Assembly: GCA_947683425.1 (NCBI GenBank)
Contig: CANTUQ010000058.1
Location: 17,720,001-17,784,000, forward strand
Direction: 5' to 3'
Source: Excoecaria cochinchinensis
Taxonomy: Eukaryota > Streptophyta > Magnoliopsida > Malpighiales > Euphorbiaceae
Length of the DNA stretch: 64,000 nt
In this document: in pieces, positions 8,914-20,743 of the stretch
Layout: the number at the start of each line of letters is the position of its first letter
Position numbering within the stretch: the stretch's first letter is position 1
Made by a program: the position numbers and the translations under genes
Notes under the pieces: generated by a model
What the model was told of the DNA's origin: nothing
The model's input: the letters and a program-made list of their open reading frames with translations, nothing else
Databases searched by the model: none

Positions 8914-9897
8914 TCTGAGATTTCAACAGCATCAATTCCATGTAAGTCGAAGCTTTATGTTCTTCCAGGTTTGTGTCCTTAATAGAGGTAGTTTCAGGAG
9001 AAAATAAGTTTTACAATCTCTCTGTATGTTAATTGGAATGGCACTAGATTCTTTTGGCTTTTGTCACTTATATGGCCTACATTACCGGTGAAGCCAAAAT
9101 TTTGGTGTTATTAAATTACTTGAGAGCCCCTTCCTTCAATCGGAAAATTGGTTTTGCTATTGACATTATAAACTTGGGAACTGTAATTGATTGAAACAAA
9201 TAAGATTTCTATTAGCCTCGCCGCCCAAATGTTCATTACCTGTTAAGCACTAGCAGAATGAGTTGAAGGCTTTTATGGAGTTGACATTTGGGTTCTTTGG
9301 GAGGATGGACAGTAGTCTGCACCTCTATAATGATTTATATGTGGTTGAGCGCACAGTTGCATGTTTTTTAATAGTGTTTGTGCATGATATGGACCTCTGC
9401 AAGTGATTTGGGTACCTTCTTGGGTATAAAATTACACCAAGGCAACCCAACTGTTTTTGAGTTTCTTTTAGCAACAATAACCAAAATTTTTAGTTTAGTA
9501 GTTCAAATGAGCTGCCTCATATGATCAAGGTGCTGAACAAGAGTTAATGCCAATTCTTTCATTCTCTCTCTAGATCACTCTTTGAAAGTTTAAAGGTAGA
9601 CTTGGAGATGATAAATATGGGCCTTTTGCTTCATTTCTTTGTTTAGGGATACCACTGTAATGTTAAAAAACTCTCCTTATATGTGGTCATAAAAGATATA
9701 TCCCTGTATATGTTTTATACTTCAGTTTACACTTGCTGAAGTTGAGGTTATTTTGTAGGCAGTTCTTTAATGCTTTTCTTACTCTGGGAGTTTTCTTCGT
9801 TTTGCTCTTTTATTGTAGTTTTAATTTGTCTTTTTCATATTAATCTCTTGGCAGATCCAGAGAAGTGTGTGTGTGGTATAACAGGTCTGCCTGCCAA

Positions 9898-12166
9898 GTA
9901 AGTGATCGCTCTCTTTTTTTTCTTCCATATTGGTGGTTGCTAATTGCGTGATTGAAAAAATATCACTTTATAATATCAGATCCTTGCAATTGTTTTTAAC
10001 TAACCAAGATGATATCTTAGAAGCAACTATTGTTTTTGAGTAGGTCTTTTGGGTTGTTACTGTCGTTGAATTTGATTTCTCATGAATGTTAATCAACCTA
10101 ATAATAATAGCTTGAGTTCAGAGGGTTAATTAACTCTTTCTTATGGTTGGTGATGTGAGTGTTTGAACATTCCGCACCTGCATTCTACCTTGGTAAGTTC
10201 AATGCTTTTAACTACTTGGCCATTCCTTTTGAGGGGCATGTCTGTTATGGTAGGCAAAAAGCTTCCGGTGGCTATCTATTGAATGGAAGTGTGTAGGAGG
10301 ACATGTACTGCTAAAAGCAAAAAGTTACGAGAGGTCAATCAGCCTCTTTTTTTTCCGTCTTACCAAAGAACCTATTAATTAATTTGTGCATTTGCTTTTG
10401 ATTCAAAATTTTAAAAATAAAAATTGCCTTTTTCAAGTATTATTTATAACTGACTTGTCTAATGCATATCAACAAGTAAGATGCATATAACCATGGGATA
10501 GTTTTAAAAATAGTTATTTTATCAAGGAAAAATGCATTATAGGGTACGTGAACTTGAACTTTTTTCTACGTTTAAGTGTTTATATTTTCAAAAGTTGATA
10601 TTGGATCTATATATATTTTTTTATCACTCATATTAAGTACAAGGATTAGCAGAATTAAAAAAGTGATTAACTTAAAATCACTTTGGGATTAACCAAAATT
10701 TAAAAAAGTAGAAGAAATATACAGTTATTTCAAACATAGAAAATGTGATTAGTTTGTTTTTTCTTCAATTTGTTATGTCTTAGTGGATCTCACATTCATT
10801 TTATGTTGATCTCATGCGAGATCAACATAACATGCATTTTATTTTCGTCTATTTCATCTAAATTGAAGTTAATATGAGAAATTTGAAAGGTACAAGAAAC
10901 CAATTTCAATTTTTGAAAGTAAAAAAAATTAAAGTTCACATACCCAAAATGTTTTTTCCCTTTTATTTAAATATTTTGGATAATTGGGTTGGTTTGAAAG
11001 TAATTGAAAATCTAGGCAATATTGACTTTATGAAATACCGTTATCACTATCATGCAAGTTTTTTGTTGAACTCAAAGAACAAAATAAACTTTTTTATCTG
11101 AAACCCATTAATTGATGCATGTGATAATGATATTGCTATATCATGCAAGTTACGGGATCATTGATCACGCCTGATAGCGACATTCATAGCATCAACATCA
11201 CTTGTGTTGGTTAGAAAAATAAATATTTTCAATATTTTACATTTACATAGTGTTAAATTTTGAGTTGATGACTTTTTTAATTTCCTTTCAAGAAAAGAAC
11301 GAATTCTTGTACACCCAAATAAATTATTTAGTTTTATTTTATGCAAGTTTTGTTTTTTTGTTACTTTTTTTACAAATATTTACATTTATTCTTACTCTTT
11401 TTTGGAATATTTTTTAATAACATAAATAACACATACACCAAAGAAATTATAGCATTACATAAATTAAGTAAAATTTCTCTCAAAAAATTGTTTGATCATC
11501 TATATAGTTCTTATTTATTTTGTTTTGGTTTTTGATCATCTATAGCTATTATTTTCATATATTATCAACCACATAAGTTAACTTTAAAATTTCGCTTAGT
11601 ACTCTGAATTTGCAACCTTGTTTCTTCTTTAACAAAATTGAGTAGATTAGCACCTTAATTTATAGATTTAGGTAACAAAATTAGAATTTAGATATATACG
11701 TAATAAATCAAAATTCAATATCTTAAATTACCTTTTCTTGACGAAGATAATTGTTACTTAAATACAAAATGTGAGTACAAGTAGTATGGCAAATAATTTA
11801 GAGAATGGGTGAGATGAGAGAGAAAAAGTTGCTGAATGTTAAATGGAAGAAACACAATGCTTGCTTCTCATTTTATAAGTAGAATTACTACTGTGTTTAC
11901 ATTATTGTCGGTTTGAATAATTCTGATAGGAATCTACAATGTGGGTTTGACTTGAATGATACTGATAATGGTAATATTGGTATCACGTGTGTCGGGCAGA
12001 GGCTAACATGTGTGATACCTCCTATAAAGTTATTATCGCTATCATGCAATATGTTTTAAAAAATGGAATAACCTGAGACATGCATGAAACCAATGGTCAG
12101 AGCATTGGTTTTGTGCAAAAAACAACCCTTTTTTTCCAAATTGTTTTAGAATAACATCATTTCTCA
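9898..12166. other. Intron of SWC2 copy 3, duplicated elsewhere in the window
   Basis: About 9898-11130 matches 29367-32370 of copy 2, apart from two transposons present only there. About 11230-12166 matches 24770-25670 of copy 1. These matches show that the three cassette copies share one ancestral intron more than 2 kb long. At 10806-10831 there is a perfect 11-bp-arm palindrome (ATGTTGATCTC..GAGATCAACAT). Short AT-rich open frames here have no recognised domain. Confidence 0.75.
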
Positions 12167-12683
12167 TAGGGTTGTGTAGAACCAAACTGGAACCAAAAAC
12201 CAAACCGAACAAACTTTGGTTTGCTCAGTTCGGTTTTTGGTTCCGAATCGAAATTAAACTTCGGGTAGCAACGGAGACCGCACGAGGGAGGGAGGTAGCG
12301 TGGGGGCGAGCACCGGCAGGGATCAGATCTACCGGGAGAGGGAGGGAGAGAGAGAGATGGGAAAAGAGAGAGAGAGAGAAAGGGGGGGAGAGAGAGAGAA
12401 AGGGACGGCGGCAGGGGTAACGCGGCGAGCTCCGATCGGCGATACAAGAAGTAGAGGAGAGAGAGAATGAGAGAGACTAAAAGTGATAGAATGAGAGTGG
12501 TATTTTTATTTTCATTTGGTACAGGAAACCGATTGGACCGTACCGAACCGATCGAAATTGTTTTGGTCTATTCGGTCCTAATAATTTCGGTCTGTGATTT
12601 AGTTCTAAAATTATTAAAGTTTGATTTTCGGTTTGTTTGGTTCGGTCCAAAATTGAACTGAACCGACCATTTGAACACCCATA
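12167..12683. mobile_element. hAT-like non-autonomous transposon with GA-rich core
   Basis: Cassette copy 1 (near 25,670) lacks this 517-bp block, which identifies it as an insertion. It starts TAGGGTTGTGTAG and ends ACACCCATA, giving short imperfect inverted ends. It is flanked by 8-bp direct repeats ATTTCTCA (12159-12166) and ATTTCTTA (12684-12691) with one mismatch. An 8-bp duplication with TAGGG-like ends fits the hAT superfamily. Subterminal parts are rich in GGTTCGGTT/AACCGAACC motifs in both directions. The centre (about 12336-12405) is a GAGAGA microsatellite. No transposase is encoded. Confidence 0.82.
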
Positions 12684-13128
12684 ATTTCTTAAATTATTTA
12701 TTAAAATTATTTTTCAAAATAAAAATCCCAATAACCAACATGGAATTGAGTGATTTCTTGCTGGGCAAACCTTTGACATTGCTCTGCAGGCACATTAATG
12801 AAATTGTAGACACTAAAATGCCAAGTAACCTTTGAATGTTGTGGGCCTTGTTTATTGCTAATTGAATCTGTGCTGGCAACATGTTGAATTGTGCCATTGT
12901 GTTTAATTTGTGAATTAATGTTGTAGGTATTGTGACCCAAAACAAGGGCTACCTTACGCGACAAAGGAGGCTTTTAAAATTATTCTTTCTCGTTGGTCTT
13001 TCCCCAGCCAGAAGCAGAAAGATGTAACGGTAGAGCTCAGTTAATATCTAGTAATAGGTTGCCACCTGATACTTCAACACTGTCTTCATTAGTGTTTTTT
13101 GGGGCATATCAGTTTTAATGGGAAAAGA

Positions 13129-13375
13129 TGTCAATGATAGGATGTATGTAACTGATGATAGCTGTACATTTATGGGATAGAATCTGCTGAAATTAAGAGA
13201 TATGGTTTGTTGTTATTGAGTATGTAACTGACTGTTGAAAATAAGGGAAATGATTTGCTGTAATTGAGGCATTTGATCTGTTGTATCTGTTGTAAAAATT
13301 CTTTTTAAAGAAAGAGAAAGTTCAGATGATGGACATCAAAACTTTCACACAAAAGTTCTGTTTTGTTACTAGACA
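13129..13375 (+). mobile_element. Solo or partial LTR of the older copia family
   Basis: It begins TGTCAATGATAGG and parallels the 3' LTR at 6360-6622 for nearly its full length, with the same orientation. No internal element sequence follows. I could not find a convincing target duplication, so it may be a solo LTR with an eroded edge or a fragment. It separates the last SWC2-like segments of cassette copy 3. The right end is approximate. Confidence 0.72.
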
Positions 13376-13676
13376 TATTATGCGTTGAACTATGGGTATT
13401 CAAATACTTCATGCATATTATGTTCTCAAATTCTTCGTGTGCAATAGTTTATATATTTACTTTGGGAGGGGAATGAGTGCATCAATTGTTGATTAAAATC
13501 GTGTTTTGCTGGAAGTATAGCTATAGGTTGGATGTGACATTGCTAAACTTTTAGCAATGCTTCGATGGCATGTTGCTCGCATACATCGCATTGTACTCTT
13601 GTTTTGGATTTGTCATTGTCCCTGAAGAAACTTCAGAAAACGTTAATACTGACATTTTCTCTTGGGTAATTTATAG
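13376..13676. other. Unassigned DNA between LTR and SWC2 C-terminal segment
   Basis: No recognised gene. It may be residual SWC2 intron, since it ends in TTTATAG, a possible acceptor for the segment at 13677. Confidence 0.4.
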
Positions 13677-13806
13677 TTTTATGATTGAATATAACATGAC
13701 AAAGAGGGATATGGGAGCTCTGTTTGATTCCCTGAGTGGGAAAGGATTCTCGGGTAGGAGGAAGCGATCTTCGATTTCAAGTAGATTCAAAGTGCAAAAT
13801 TTCTGA

Positions 13807-14332
13807 TGTGTCTCAATTTGGCAAGACACCTTGTACGCCTAGAAATATTCATTATTAAACAAACCGGTATTATTGAATTTTTTTTTTAATTTTAATTTGA
13901 GTTTATTTCAAATAAACTTCATATTATTTTTTTTGTATTAAAAATTGTAGCAAAGAAAGTGTTATATTTATTTAGAAATGATATTAACAGATATGTTTTA
14001 AATACCCCTTGAGCCCCTGCCTTATCCAAGCACACCTCAACCAGGTGCTCAAATTGCTCGCTTAAGCGCTACACTACTTGGCCCGACCTAGGCCTTACTT
14101 CACCAGACTGGCTGTGGTTCGAGCTCTACCCAACCTTGTTTTGCCTATACTCTGTCCACACCAAGCCTGTGCCCTACCTAATCTTCCCCACCCTACCCTA
14201 GATTGGCCCGGACTCGAAACTTATTCTATCCAACCCCCACCCAAAATAGGCTCTGTAGCTCTGCCCGAGCCTTGCCCACACCAAGCTCTTCTTATTACTA
14301 CGACGAAGAGGAATTATTGCTAGCATCATGCT
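13807..14332. other. AT-rich stretch followed by degenerate C-rich repeat
   Basis: From 13807 to about 13990 I see only AT-rich sequence. From about 14000 to 14320 the plus strand becomes C-rich, with words such as GCCCGACCTAGGCC, GAGCTCTACCCAACC and GTGCCCTACC. These look like decayed relatives of the neighbouring minisatellite but without a clear period. Open frames here have no known domain. Confidence 0.5.
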
Positions 14333-15252
14333 CTTCTTATTACCATATAGCATCAAAAGGGACTTCCAAATTGGAGAAAAGCTCTTCAATCATAATTATT
14401 TGAAAATATTTGTGATAAGATAAAACAATAAATACATTGACCTACCATGCTATATATATAAGTAAGGTAACATTGAATCAAGATACTATGACGCTAAGAC
14501 GATGCTAGAAAATAATGGTCCAAGAATGAAATGTCATGTCTATAATTGCCAAAGTTCATATTCCCAAATGCTAGAAGATATTTTTGATTACAAATAGAAC
14601 TAAAAGCATATATAGTTATTGCAACCGAATGAAGAAGCAAATAGCCATCAACTAAGCAGATTACATACTTGCCCACACAGAATCAAGACAACCACAAAAG
14701 TTGAAAAGGATCAATCGTTTTGTAACGATGATCAATCGCATGAAAAAACAATTAATTAACAATAAAATGAAAACATGTTAGTAATATATCAAATAGAAAT
14801 GATGAAAAAGGATTGATCCTTTTTAATGGTTGAGATTATTGACATTAATTTACGTCTTTTAGTTGGGATCACGTGGGTTTAATAACTGGATTTCACTAAC
14901 TTGAGATATATTTTTCCTCAAAAAAAAGCAATTTTCGTGTTAAATGGGTTGTTCGGGTCGGACCTCGAAAATTTCGTGTTGATCGGTTTGCACCAAGTTA
15001 AGTTAGGATCAGGTCGGTCGGTTGAAAGATATGCCTATATTTCGAGTCTCGGCTTGTTCTTGTTCAAAAAGCTTCAAGCACAAAAACACATTTATACATT
15101 GAAAAGAGGATAATAGGTTGAAAATTCATATGCATTTTTCAAGTTCAAAATCATAGTTAACTAAATAATCCATTTTCTTTTTGTTTCAATTGATTCACAA
15201 TATAGGCTTCAGATAAAAAATCACATGCTTTAGAAATAAAATTAAATAAAAC
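14333..15252. repeat. Duplicated non-coding unit, copy B
   Basis: This is the second copy of the unit at 7091-7992, in the same orientation, again running directly into GC-rich minisatellite. The left edge agrees with copy A to within a few bases (TTCTTATTACCATATAGC). No coding content was recognised. Confidence 0.8.
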
Positions 15253-15586
15253 TACCTCGCCCCCCCCCTGCACCGACCCAACCCCCTGGCCAGGCCAGAG
15301 CCCTATCCTACCCCGGCTCCAACCCGGACCCCTGGCCAGGCCCGAGCCCTATCCTACCCTCGGCTCCGACCCGGCCCCCTGGCCGAGCCAGAGCCCTATC
15401 CTACCCCCGCTCCGACCCGACCCCCTGGCCAGGTCCGAGCTCTATCCTACCCCCCGACCCGGCCCCCTGGCCAGGTCCGAGCTCTATCCTACCCCCCGCT
15501 CCGACCCGGCCCCCTGCCAGGCCAGAGCCGTATCCTACCGCCCGCTCCGACCCGGCCCCCTGGCTGGGCCCAAGACCTATCCTACC
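15253..15586. repeat. GC-rich minisatellite, block 2
   Basis: Tandem C-rich units contain CCCCCTGGCCAGG, GAGCCCTATCCTACC and GCTCCGACCCGG. The unit length is roughly 45-50 bp with variation. The block is interrupted at 15587 by a solo LTR and resumes at 17122, so blocks 2 and 3 were once one array. Confidence 0.93.
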
Positions 15587-17121
15587 TGTAACACGCCTAT
15601 ACCCCCGGGGAGGAATATCAGGCGCCACAAGCTAAACACACACATACGCGTACACATGCATACACAATAGCGGAAGCGATAACAATAAATAATTAGAAAT
15701 AACTTGGGCCAAACAAAAAGCTCGTATAATATATATATAATAACTGTACACATTACAAAAACTTTATACATATACATCTTCAGTACATATACCATACGGT
15801 TAACATTTACATTATGATACTATGCTTCCTATGTACACAAGGCAGACTCTAGACAAACTTCAGGTCCAAACTTGTAATGCATTTTACGCATAGTTAGAGA
15901 CATTTTTAGGCAAAACTCTCTTCTTAACAATTGTTCCCTAGGATGTTAACTTTCAAATGGGATAAGTTTCATGTCAATTGAATATCTATAACTTTAGATA
16001 TGAATTAAACAACCTATACTGTTCTAGTAACCCGACCCAAACAGAGACGCTTTGGTTTTGATAAATTTTCGGGGTTTTAGAGCGAGAATTTGATCAAAGT
16101 CATTTCTGAGACTTTTATAGGCATAGAAGTCACGGTTCTGATGGCTCAAGAATCACTCAATTTAGAGGTCTAAAACCCTACTTATGACGAAAATATTCTA
16201 TAGGGGTCATATGAAAAATGAGCAGAATTTGCCAAAACCAAACTTTATCATCATAATTATATGGTAACTCATCTAGCATCATCAACACACACTCAAATGA
16301 TCATGTCTCATACTCATAAACATATATACACATATATCATAAACATCTATATACATATACCATGAAACCACTGCAAGCAATCAAAATGAACACAAGTTAG
16401 AATCACACACGATCCCAACATTAGATTGCTTGACCTCGTCTTTCTAATCAGTTCCGAGTTTCTCCTTTCCCTTGTCCCTATTATCCACAGCTTTCATGCA
16501 CAATTAACCAAGAGAACATTCAAACCAAGCTCTTAACTTTGAATCAAAAACAGAAATATAGAAAGAAAAAGGAGGTCAGATCGGATAACTAAGTATACTA
16601 ACCTTCTCAAGGATCAACTCTACCCTTCGCAACTCTCTCTTCAACTAACCCAAAATAAAAGGAAACGAAAAGAAAGAAAAGAGAGAGCACGGCAGACCAA
16701 AGGAAAAGAAAGCAAAAATAAGGCAAAGTAAAGGCAAGCAAAGAATGAAAAGGAAAGAAGGTGGCTGGTCAAAGCTAATCCAAAATTAACTATTCTCAAT
16801 TAATGCCAATTGCCATATTAATTTCATCACTTATCTCACTAACCATAAGTTACCTTTAGCCTTGCCAAGTGTCTCCTCCCTACAATGCCATGTGTCACAT
16901 TAATATAAGCACACAACTAAATCTCCTTGCCAAGTGTCCATCTCTCTTCTTACCACATGTCAAAAATCCCAATTAAACTGACTGTCCGCTAGAGGGTTCT
17001 ATTGCGCTCGCAATGCTAGTCACGCTCGCGACAGCACTCTCTCACACACAATCACTCTTAAACTGGATACAATCCGACAAAAATTTAGCCAAAACTTCTA
17101 GGGCCAAATTAGGTCGTTACA
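15587..17121. mobile_element. Solo LTR inserted in the minisatellite, probably Ty3/gypsy
   Basis: This 1535-bp AT-rich block starts TGTAACACGCC and ends GGTCGTTACA, that is, with TG..CA ends and a TGTAAC/GTTACA inverted terminus. It is flanked by CTACC (15582-15586) and CTACG (17122-17126), a 5-bp duplication with one mismatch. GC-rich minisatellite lies on both sides. It has no open frame of note and no internal retrotransposon region, so it is best read as a solo LTR left by recombination. TGTAACAC starts are common in plant gypsy elements, but the superfamily is an inference. A purine-rich stretch lies near 16,640-16,780. Confidence 0.72.
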
Positions 17122-20100
17122 CTACGCCCCTTTACGACCCGGCCCCCTGGCAAGGCCCGAGCCCTATCCTACCCCCAGCTCCGACCCGAGCCCTATCCTA
17201 CCCTCGCTCCGACCCGACCCCTGGCCAGGCCAGAGCCCTATCCTACCTCCCGCTCCAACTCGGCCCCCTAGCCAGGCCAGAGCCCTATCCTACCCCCCGC
17301 TTCGACCCACCACCTCGGGCCCGAGCCCTATCCTACCCACCGCTCCGACCCGGCCCCCTGGCCAGGCTAGAGCCCTATCCTACCCTCCGCTCCGACCCGG
17401 CCCCCTGGCCAGGTGCCCTATCCTACCCCCAAGCTCCGACCCGGCCCCCTGGCCAGGCCCGAGCCCTTACCCCTATCCTACCTCACCAGCTCCGACCCGG
17501 CTCCCTGTCTAGGCTCGAGCCCTAACCCCTATCCTACCCCCCGCTCCGACCCGGCCCCCTGGCCCTGAGCCCTATCTTACCCCCTTTCCGACCCGGCCAG
17601 GCCAGAGCCCAATCCTACCCCGTCCCCTGCTCCGACCCGGCCCCCTGGCCAGGCCACAGCACTATCCTACCCCGTCCTCCGCTCCGACCCGGCCCCCTGG
17701 CCAGGCCAGAGCCCTATCCTACCCCGTCTCCCATCCCCCGCTCTGACCCGACCCCTGGCCAGGCCAGAGCCCTATCCAACCCCACGTCCCCACCCGGCCC
17801 CCTGGCCAGGCCAGAGCCCTATCCTACCCCTCTCCCCGACCCGTCCCCCTGGCCAGGCCAGAGCCTTATCCTCGACCCGACCCCCTGGCCAAGCCAGAGC
17901 CCTTTCCTAACCTGTCCCGACCCTGCCCCCTAGCGAGGTTAGAGCCCTATCCTACCTTGTCCGCTGTCCCCGACCTGCCCCCTGGCCAGGCCGGAGCCTT
18001 AACCTACCCCCCGGCTCCAACCCGGCCCCCTGGCCAGCCCAGAGCCCTATCCTACCCTGTCCCCGACCCGACCCCCTAGTCAGGGCTAGAGCCCTATCTT
18101 ACCCTATCCCCGACCCGACCCGACCCCCTGGCCAAGCCAGAGCCCTATCCTACCCTGTCTTGACCCGGCCCCCTAGCGAGGCTAGAGCCCTATCCTACCC
18201 TGTCCGCTGTCCCCGACCCGGCCCCCTGGCCAGGCCGGAGCCTTAACCTACCCTCCGGCTCCAACCCGGCCCCCTGGCCAGGCTCGAGTCCTATCCTACC
18301 CCTCTCCCCGACCCGGCCCCCTGGCCAGGCCAGAGCCCTATCCTACCCCGTCGAGGCCAGAGCACTATCCTACCCCGTCCCCCGCTCCGACCTGGCCCCC
18401 TGTCCTGGCTAGGCCAGAGCCCTAGGCTAGAGCCCTATCCTAACCTGTCCCCGACCCGGCCCCCTGGCCAGGCCAGAGCCCTATCCTACCCTATCACCGA
18501 CCCGGCCCCCTGGCCAGGGCCAGAGCCCTATCCTATCCTACCCTTTCCCCGACCCGGCCCCCTGGCTAGGGCCAGAGCCCTATCCAACCCTGTCCCCGAC
18601 CCGGCCCCTTGGCCAAGCCAGAGCCCTATCCAACCCGGCCCCCTGGCCAGAGCCCTATCCTATCTGTCCCAACCCGGCCCCCTAGCCAGGCTAGAGCCCT
18701 ATCCTACCCCTCGGCTCTGACCCGGCCCCCTGACCAGGCCCGACCCTTAGCCTAACCCCTCCCCCCACGGCTCCGACCTAGCCCCCTGGCCAGGCCCGAG
18801 CCCTATCCTAACCCCACGGCTCCGACCCGGCTCTCTGGCCAGGCCCGAACCCTATCCTACCCCCCGGCTCTGACCCGGCCCCCCTAACCAGGCCCAAGCC
18901 TTAGCCTAACCCCTCCCCCCACCGCTCCGACCTAGCCCCCTGGCCAGGCCTGAGCCCTATCCTACCCCCCGGCTCCGACCCGGCTCCCTGGCCAGGCCCG
19001 AGCCTATCCTAACCCCCCAACTCCGACCCGGCTCCCTGGCCAGGCCCGAGCCCTATCCTAACCCCCCAACTCCGACCCGGCCCCCTGGCCAGGCCCGAGC
19101 CCGACCAACCCCCCAACTCCGATCCGACCCCCTGGCCAGGCCCGAGCCCTATCCTACCCTATCACCGACCCGGCCCCCTGGCCAGGGCCAGAGCCCTATC
19201 CTACCCTGTCCCCGACCCGGCCCCCTGGCTAGGGCCAGAGCCCTATCCTACCTTGTCCCCGACCCGCGGCCCCTTGGCCAAGCCAGAGCCCTATCCAACC
19301 CGGCCCCCTGGCCAGAGCCCTATCCTATCTGTCCCAACCCGGCCCCCCAGCCAGGCTAGAGCCCTATCCTACCCCTCGGCTCGGCTCTGACCCGGCCCCC
19401 TGACCAGGCCCGAGCCTTAGCCTAACCCCTCCCCCCACGGCTCCGACCTAGCCCCCTGGCCAGGCCCGAGCCCTATCCTAACCCCCCGGCTCCGACCCGG
19501 CCCCCTGGCCAGGCCCGAGCCCTATCCTCCCCGGCTCTGACCCGGCCCCCTGACCAGGCCCAAGCCTTAGCCTAACCCCTCACCCCACCGCTCCGACCTA
19601 GCCCCCTGGCCAGGCCCGAGCCCTATCCTACCCCCCGGCTCCGACCCGGCTCCCTGGCCCCGAGCCTATCCTAACCCCTTAGCCTTAGCCCTGGCCAGGC
19701 CCGAGCCCTATCCTACCCCCCGGCTCTGACCCGGCCCCCTGACCAGGCCCAAGCCTTAGCCTAACCCCTCCCCCCACCGCTCCGACCTAGCCCCCTGGCC
19801 AGGCCCGAGCCCTATCCTACCCCCCGGCTCCGACCCGGCTCCCTGGCCAGGCCCGAGCCCTATCCTAACCCCCCAACTCCGACCCGGCCCCCTGGCCAGG
19901 CCCGAGCCCTATCCTACCCCCCGGCTCTGACCCGGCTCCCTGGCCCTATCCTACCCCCCCGGTCCCCTGGCCAGGTCCGAGCCCTATCCTACCCCCCGGT
20001 CCCCTGGCCAGGTCCGAGCCCTATCCTACCCCCCGGTCCCCTGGCCAGGTCCGAGCCCTATCCTAACCCCTCCTCCGACCCGGTCCCCTGGTCAGGTCCG

Positions 20101-20169
20101 AGCCCTATCCTAACCCCTCCCCCCTAGCTCCGACCCGGCACCCTGGCCAGGCCCGAGCCCTATCCTACC
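17122..20169. repeat. GC-rich minisatellite, block 3 (about 3 kb)
   Basis: This is a long array of imperfect units, mostly about 45-50 bp, built from GACCCGGCCCCCTGGCCAGG, CCCGAGCCCTATCCTACCCC and GGCTCC. Longer super-units recur: text around 18,480-18,980 is repeated near 19,155-19,640. The minus strand carries many runs of three to five G with short spacers. CTGGCCAG is an 8-bp palindrome in most units. No gene is supported here. Confidence 0.95.
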
Positions 20170-20470
20170 TAAGTCCTAAACCTAAAATCTAAACACTAAA
20201 CTAAAAATCTAAACACTAAACTAAAAATCTAATCAATAAGATTAAAACTAAAACTAAAATAATATCAAAAAACACATCAAAAATCAAAAATTCAATTAAA
20301 CACATCATTTTTAAGCATGAATACTCCAATATTATTTAAAAAAATTGATAACACCATATTATATCATGAGCCATAGCCCTAAACTATTTCTTCGCTAAGC
20401 CCTAAACCTAAAATCTAAACCCTAAACTAAAAATCTAATCAATAAATCTTAAATATAACCTTAAAACTAA
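20170..20470. repeat. Degenerate telomere-like repeats
   Basis: Right after the minisatellite come variants of the plant telomere word CCCTAAA: CCTAAACCTAAAATC, CTAAACACTAAAC (twice) and near 20,387 CCCTAAACC, AAACCCTAAACTAAAA. They are interspersed with AT-rich DNA and far from perfect, so this is an interstitial, decayed array and not a chromosome end. Confidence 0.6.
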
Positions 20471-20743
20471 AACTAAAATAATATCATGCTAGATTTTTAA
20501 AAAATATCTTTCCAAGGAACTCATATTCAATATTGAATTTTTTTCTAAAAAATATCTTTAAAAAATATTATTGATAGAATTTTAAAAGTCTACAAAAGAT
20601 AAAAAAATATTATACTGAATGCCATTTAACCTATAAAAAAACACCTCAAAAATCACAAATTCAATTAAACACATCATTTTTAAGCACGAATACTCCAATA
20701 TTATTTAAAAAAATGATAACACCATATTATATCATATGCCATA
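20266..20743. repeat. Pair of ~110-bp direct repeats
   Basis: Positions 20266-20379 and 20634-20743 are close copies, both containing ATTCAATTAAACACATCA, TTTTTAAGCA and ACACCATATTATATCAT. The spacing is about 368 bp. The DNA between them is AT-rich and unassigned. Confidence 0.75.

Larger units (their letters stand above)
8914..13806 (+). pseudogene. SWC2: SWC2/YL1-like pseudogene, C-terminal half (cassette copy 3)
   Basis: SWC2 (YL1/VPS72 family) is the SWR1-complex subunit that handles histone H2A.Z. This copy keeps only the last exons. A truncated exon at 8914-8941 reads SEISTASIP and has a good GTAAGT donor. Exon 9855-9897 reads PEKCVCGITGLPAK and is in phase with it. Exon 12927 to ~13032 reads YCDPKQGLPYATKEAFKII and then drifts into unfamiliar sequence ending at a TAA. 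A final segment, ~13677-13806, reads MGALFDSLSGKGF and GRRKRSS to a TGA, as at SWC2 C termini. The intron before the YCDP exon carries a hAT-like insertion (12167-12683), and a copia LTR (13129-13375) separates the last two segments. The N-terminal half is missing, so it is a pseudogene. Identity rests on family motifs; the last segment is the least certain. Confidence 0.78.

Noticed and set aside
12157..12447. Open frames on both strands across the GA-rich hAT core
   Set aside because: They are low-complexity serine/leucine/proline or glutamate/arginine text from the GAGA microsatellite, inside a transposon.
17013..17525. A 170-codon open frame starting in the solo LTR and running into the minisatellite
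   Set aside because: It crosses the LTR boundary into repeat units, and the translation is just the repeat (ARALSYP, PTRPPG).
20170..20470. A true telomere
   Set aside because: Perfect CCCTAAA tandem units are absent and ordinary repeats continue on both sides.
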